Below the pieces are notes generated by a model, which saw nothing but the letters and a program-made list of their open reading frames with translations, was not told the origin of the DNA and searched no databases. Position numbers and translations under genes: made by a program. Below are positions 6,573-9,387 of a stretch of 9,387 nucleotides of DNA, piece by piece. Every line of letters starts with the position of its first letter. The first letter of the stretch is position 1. Where the stretch lies: positions 1 to 9,387 of the forward strand of contig JALSHK010000458.1 in the NCBI GenBank assembly GCA_026982275.1, in the 5' to 3' direction. This DNA is from Paracoccaceae bacterium (lineage in GTDB: Bacteria; Pseudomonadota; Alphaproteobacteria; Rhodobacterales; Rhodobacteraceae).

Positions 6573-7076
6573 ATGAAGCAATTGATCCTTATCCGCCACG
6601 CGAAATCCAGCTGGTCCAGCGGGGCGAGCGGCGACAAAACCCGCCCGCTAAATGCACGCGGGCATATGGCTGCGCGCAAGGTTGGCGCATGGTTAAGCGC
6701 CGAAGGCTATCCGCCGGATCAGGTGCTTTCCTCCAGCGCTACCCGCTGCATTCAAACATGGGACGGGCTATCCGAGGCGCTGGGCAGCCATGCGCAAATT
6801 TCATTTCACGACAGCCTCTATCTGGCAAATCCGGAAGCGATGCTGACCGCCCTGCAAGGCGCTACAGGCGAGAGGGTGCTGATGCTGGGCCATATGCCCG
6901 GCATAGGCGAATTTGCCCGCGATTTGCGCCGCGATCCGCCACCAGCCCATGAAGCCTTTCAGAAATACCCCACCGGCGCCGTTACCGTGCTGGAGTTCAA
7001 AGCCGATAGCTGGGCTGATCTGCGCATGGGATCGGCCAAGTTCATCGCCTTTATTGCGCCTAGATCATTGCCTTGA
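6573..7076 (+). CDS. sixA: SixA-like phosphohistidine phosphatase (histidine phosphatase superfamily)
   Basis: This branch of the histidine phosphatase superfamily includes E. coli SixA, a small cytoplasmic enzyme that removes phosphate from phosphohistidine on signalling or phosphotransfer proteins. The 167-residue protein begins with the catalytic motif LILIRHAKSSW (4–14), in which His9 is the expected phosphoacceptor and Arg8 binds phosphate. SSSATRCIQT (53–62) supplies the second arginine (Arg58), and MLGHMPGI (104–111) the second catalytic histidine (His107). FQKYPTGAV (129–137) is typical of SixA-like proteins. Length is close to E. coli SixA (161). The ATG at 6573 has a strong AAGGAG at 6562–6567 with 5-base spacing. 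The actual substrate is unknown: no histidine kinase, HPt or phosphotransferase gene is seen in the window. The gene ends just before a strong terminator. Confidence 0.87.
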   Translation: MKQLILIRHAKSSWSSGASGDKTRPLNARGHMAARKVGAWLSAEGYPPDQVLSSSATRCIQTWDGLSEALGSHAQISFHDSLYLANPEAMLTALQGATGERVLMLGHMPGIGEFARDLRRDPPPAHEAFQKYPTGAVTVLEFKADSWADLRMGSAKFIAFIAPRSLP

Positions 7077-7095
7077 TCCAGCATTTCTCTTGTAT

Positions 7096-7135
7096 AAAAA
7101 GGCCCCCGAAAAATGATCGGAGGCCTTTTTTATTT
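7096..7135. terminator. Bidirectional intrinsic terminator between sixA and bztD
   Basis: AAAAAGGCC (7096–7104) pairs with GGCCTTTTT (7122–7130). The stem continues inside after one C·A mismatch as CCGA with TCGG (7106–7109 and 7117–7120), leaving a 7-base loop. On the plus strand a T-tract extends to 7135, and the A-tract on the left gives U-tracts for transcripts from the minus strand. It lies 19 bases after the sixA stop and 21 bases after the bztD stop in that gene's direction, so it can serve both convergent units. Confidence 0.92.
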
Positions 7136-7151
7136 GTGTTTTACAATAGGC

Positions 7152-7940
7152 CTAGTGACCCAGAATCTGGCTCAGGAACAACTGCGTCCGCTCGCTTTTC
7201 GGGTTGTTGAAGAACTCTTCGGGCTCGTTTTGCTCTACAATCTGACCGGCATCCATAAAGATAACGCGGTTCGCTACTTTGCGGGCAAAACCCATTTCGT
7301 GGGTCACACAGATCATGGTCATGCCCTCTTCGGCCAGCTCGATCATGGTGTCCAGCACCTCGGCGATCATCTCCGGATCAAGCGCGGAAGTCGGCTCGTC
7401 AAAAAGCATGATACGCGGCTTCATGCACAAGGACCGCGCAATCGCCACCCGCTGCTGTTGACCACCGGAAAGCTGACCCGGATATTTCAGCGCCTGCTCG
7501 GGGATCTTCACCTTTTCAAGGAAATGCATGGCAATTTCCTCGGCTTCCTTTTTGGGCGTTTTGCGCACCCAGATCGGAGCGAGCGTGCAGTTTTCCAAAA
7601 TGCTCAGATGCGGAAACAGGTTGAAGTGCTGAAACACCATGCCCACTTCCGAACGGATTTTATCGATGTTTTTCAGGTCCGAGGAAAGCTCGGTCCCGTC
7701 CACAATAATATCCCCCTTCTGGTGTTCCTCCAGCCGGTTAATGCAGCGGATCAAGGTGGACTTGCCCGAGCCGGAAGGCCCGCACACCACGATACGCTCA
7801 CCGCGGTTTACCGTCATGTTGATATCTTTGAGCACGTGGAAATCACCATACCACTTGTTCATATTGACGATCTCGATCGCCTTTTCATCAGACACTTGCA
7901 TGCCGGAGCGATCTACTTCTTTTTGTTCTAGTTGAGACAT
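7152..7940 (-). CDS. bztD: ATP-binding subunit of a glutamate/glutamine/aspartate/asparagine ABC transporter (BztD/AapP)
   Basis: This is the cytoplasmic ATPase that powers uptake of polar amino acids. The 262-residue protein has Walker A GPSGSGKST (54–62), Q-loop Gln104 in MVFQHFNLFPH, signature LSGGQQQR (157–164), Walker B IMLFDEPTSALD (177–188) and switch His214 in CVTHEMGFARK. This is the standard polar amino acid (GlnQ/HisP-like) subfamily. The N-terminal extension of about 20 residues and the neighbouring large permease point to the Bzt/Aap type. The ATG at 7938–7940 follows AAGGAG (7949–7954 on the minus strand) with 8-base spacing. It is the last gene of the operon, 16 bases after bztC, and ends next to the bidirectional terminator. 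The alphabet of names differs between species (bztD in Rhodobacter capsulatus, aapP in rhizobia); the exact substrate range is inferred. Confidence 0.94.
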   Translation of the reverse strand: MSQLEQKEVDRSGMQVSDEKAIEIVNMNKWYGDFHVLKDINMTVNRGERIVVCGPSGSGKSTLIRCINRLEEHQKGDIIVDGTELSSDLKNIDKIRSEVGMVFQHFNLFPHLSILENCTLAPIWVRKTPKKEAEEIAMHFLEKVKIPEQALKYPGQLSGGQQQRVAIARSLCMKPRIMLFDEPTSALDPEMIAEVLDTMIELAEEGMTMICVTHEMGFARKVANRVIFMDAGQIVEQNEPEEFFNNPKSERTQLFLSQILGH

Positions 7941-7956
7941 ATCTAATGCTCCTTGG

Positions 7957-9234
7957 TTAATGGCTTTTTTGGAGCTTGCGCTCCAGATACATGGAGTAGC
8001 GAGACATCGAGAAGCAGAATAACCAGAACAACAGGGAAACGAACAAGAAGAGTTCCCATACGATCCCGTTCCACTCTGCTGTGCCCTGGATGGTTCTGAT
8101 CAGGCCGACCGGATCAAGAAGTCCGATCACCGACACCAGCGTGGTATCCTTGAACAGGCCGATGAATGTGCCCACAATCCCCGGAATAGAGATTTTGAGA
8201 GCCTGTGGCATGATGATCAGTTGCATGGATTTCCAGTAATCCAGCCCCAGCGCATCCGCCGCTTCATATTGGCCCGTAGGCAAAGCCGCCAGCCCACCCC
8301 GGATCACCTCGGCCATATAGGCCGCGGCAAACAGGGTTACCATAATAATCACCCGCAGGATCAAATCAAAATTTGTTCCCGGTGGCATAAAGTAGTTCAG
8401 CAGAACCGAAGCCACAAACAGAAGTGTAATCAGCGGCACACCGCGGATAAGCTCGATATAGCCCACAGACAGGGTTTTGATTATGAACATGTCGGACTGC
8501 CGGCCAAGCGCCAGCACGATGCCGATCGGCAAGGAAAGCGCGATACCCGATATGCCGATGGTCATTGACAGCATAAAGCCACCAAACTGTGAAGAGGGAA
8601 CCGCCTCGATACCAAGAGGTAGAACCGACGACAGCCCTTCCGACAGGGGGCCTACGCCGTATAACCACCAGAGCAAAGCCGCAAGAACAGCTCCGATCAT
8701 GGCCAGGTTTCCAATCATGCCGTGCAGCAGTCTGAAAACAAAATACCCGACGACAAAACCGGCAACGACCAGCACAGGGTTCCAGATCGAGCCACCCCAA
8801 AGCAACCAGGCCCCGAGGAAAGGATAGATCGCTGAAAACCAGACCATCTTGCGTGGCAGCTTGTCAAACAGCACTGGCGCAACGGCAATCAGCATCAGGA
8901 AAAAGGCCAGATTGGGCCGCCATTGCTGGCTGTGCGGAAAAAACCCGTACATCAGCTGGTTCACCCGGTCATTGATGACCCCCCAGCAGGCCCCGTTGAC
9001 ATTCGGATCATCTAGACATTGGCGCAAAGAACCGTAGGTCCATGTGGGTTGTAGCAACCACGGTATGAACTGCAGTAGCACCATAACGATGACAGCTATG
9101 GAAACCAGAGTCACAATACTGTTGATCACACCTGAAAAAAGGTTTTCACGCATCCATTTCAGCATGCCGGCCTCGCCGAGAGGCGCAGGTTGCTCCCCCA
9201 GCATTTCGGTGCGGACGTAAGATTGGTCGCTCAT
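7957..9234 (-). CDS. bztC: Inner-membrane permease of the polar amino acid ABC transporter (BztC/AapM)
   Basis: This is one of two transmembrane subunits forming the channel of the amino acid importer. At 425 residues it is much longer than a typical HisM/GlnP permease (about 220–250), as expected for the Bzt/Aap group. A first membrane helix lies at about 35–61. A periplasmic-type loop with Cys73 and Cys83 follows. Further hydrophobic segments lie at about 109–123, 130–147, 152–170 and 175–192. The conserved permease core starts near 219 (GGFMLSMTIGISGIALSLPI). The ATPase-docking EAA loop is YEAADALGLDYW from residue 323, ending near IIMPQA (340–345). The ATG at 9232–9234 has AAGGAG (9242–9247, minus strand) 7 bases upstream, inside the last codons of bztB. 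It is separated from bztB by one base and from bztD by 16. Confidence 0.93.
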   Translation of the reverse strand: MSDQSYVRTEMLGEQPAPLGEAGMLKWMRENLFSGVINSIVTLVSIAVIVMVLLQFIPWLLQPTWTYGSLRQCLDDPNVNGACWGVINDRVNQLMYGFFPHSQQWRPNLAFFLMLIAVAPVLFDKLPRKMVWFSAIYPFLGAWLLWGGSIWNPVLVVAGFVVGYFVFRLLHGMIGNLAMIGAVLAALLWWLYGVGPLSEGLSSVLPLGIEAVPSSQFGGFMLSMTIGISGIALSLPIGIVLALGRQSDMFIIKTLSVGYIELIRGVPLITLLFVASVLLNYFMPPGTNFDLILRVIIMVTLFAAAYMAEVIRGGLAALPTGQYEAADALGLDYWKSMQLIIMPQALKISIPGIVGTFIGLFKDTTLVSVIGLLDPVGLIRTIQGTAEWNGIVWELFLFVSLLFWLFCFSMSRYSMYLERKLQKSH

Positions 9235-9235
9235 A

Positions 9236-9387
9236 TCACCGCTCCTTCAGTTTAACAGAGTTATTGTAAACATTCATAACCATCGAAATGCTTAGCGAGA
9301 TGGCCAGGTATGTAATCATCAGCAGCAGGATGCTCTCCAAAGCCCGTCCGGTCTGGTTGAGCGTAATGCCCCCCAATGTGCCGGTCA
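9236..9387 (-). CDS. bztB: C-terminal end of the first permease subunit (BztB/AapQ), 5' part outside the window
   Basis: Reading the minus strand from the right edge gives an open frame of 49 residues ending at TGA (9236–9238). It contains TGTLGGITLNQTGRALESI, a hydrophobic helix LLLMITYLAISLSISMVM, and the tail VYNNSVKLKER. The LNQTG segment followed by a final membrane helix and a basic KER end is the usual C-terminus of AapQ/BztB permeases. The stop lies one base before the bztC ATG, and the AAG GAG codons of the tail double as the bztC ribosome binding site. The gene is cut by the window edge rather than broken. Identification rests on a short stretch plus its position directly upstream of bztC. 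Confidence 0.85.
   Translation of the reverse strand, partial: TGTLGGITLNQTGRALESILLLMITYLAISLSISMVMNVYNNSVKLKER

Noticed and set aside
7113..7931. A 272-codon plus-strand open frame opposite bztD
   Set aside because: It begins inside the bidirectional terminator and is antisense to an ATPase with every motif intact. Such mirror frames are common opposite ABC ATPase genes.
1..9387. Mobile element, CRISPR, toxin–antitoxin or defence system
   Set aside because: No repeat array, transposase, integrase, nuclease or small toxin-like gene pair was seen. Nearly every base is covered by conserved chromosomal genes.

Overview
The window reads as ordinary alphaproteobacterial chromosome, most probably from the Rhodobacterales. 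The evidence is moderately high GC, the gene run yidC–MOSC–engB–argB, and a Bzt/Aap-type amino acid ABC transporter with its characteristic oversized second permease. All assignments come from reading motifs and gene order; no database search was possible. Ten complete or partial protein genes, plus one short partial gene at the right edge (bztB), account for nearly all the sequence. No tRNA, rRNA, CRISPR array, insertion sequence, integrase or phage gene was seen.

Left block (1–4939, + strand): the 3' part of ttcA (tRNA 2-thiocytidine-32 synthesis) is followed after 66 bases by a tightly packed series. This runs yidC (membrane protein insertase), a MOSC-domain protein, engB/yihA (ribosome assembly GTPase) and argB (N-acetylglutamate kinase). 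The spacings are 3 bases, a 4-base overlap and 6 bases, so these four are very probably cotranscribed. The block mixes tRNA modification, membrane biogenesis, ribosome assembly and arginine synthesis, all of them growth-linked housekeeping functions.

Middle block (4936–7076): a DUF938 SAM-dependent methyltransferase on the minus strand converges on argB and overlaps it by four bases at the stop codons. A 128-base divergent intergenic region with a 19-base dyad separates it from a membrane-bound sterol desaturase/fatty acid hydroxylase family protein on the plus strand. A SixA-like phosphohistidine phosphatase follows. Its ribosome binding site lies within a possible RNA hairpin.

Right block (7096–9387, minus strand): a bidirectional intrinsic terminator divides sixA from the convergent bzt/aap operon. 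Read in its own direction the operon is bztB (3' end only), bztC, bztD. These are two inner-membrane permeases and the ATPase of an uptake system for glutamate, glutamine, aspartate and asparagine. The periplasmic binding protein gene (bztA/aapJ) would be expected beyond the right edge, upstream of bztB.

No previously undescribed system was recognised. The observations worth a second look are small: the hairpin over the sixA start, the dyad between the divergent genes, a sterol desaturase start without a Shine-Dalgarno sequence, the stop-codon overlap of argB with the methyltransferase gene, and a cysteine pair in the extended region of BztC.
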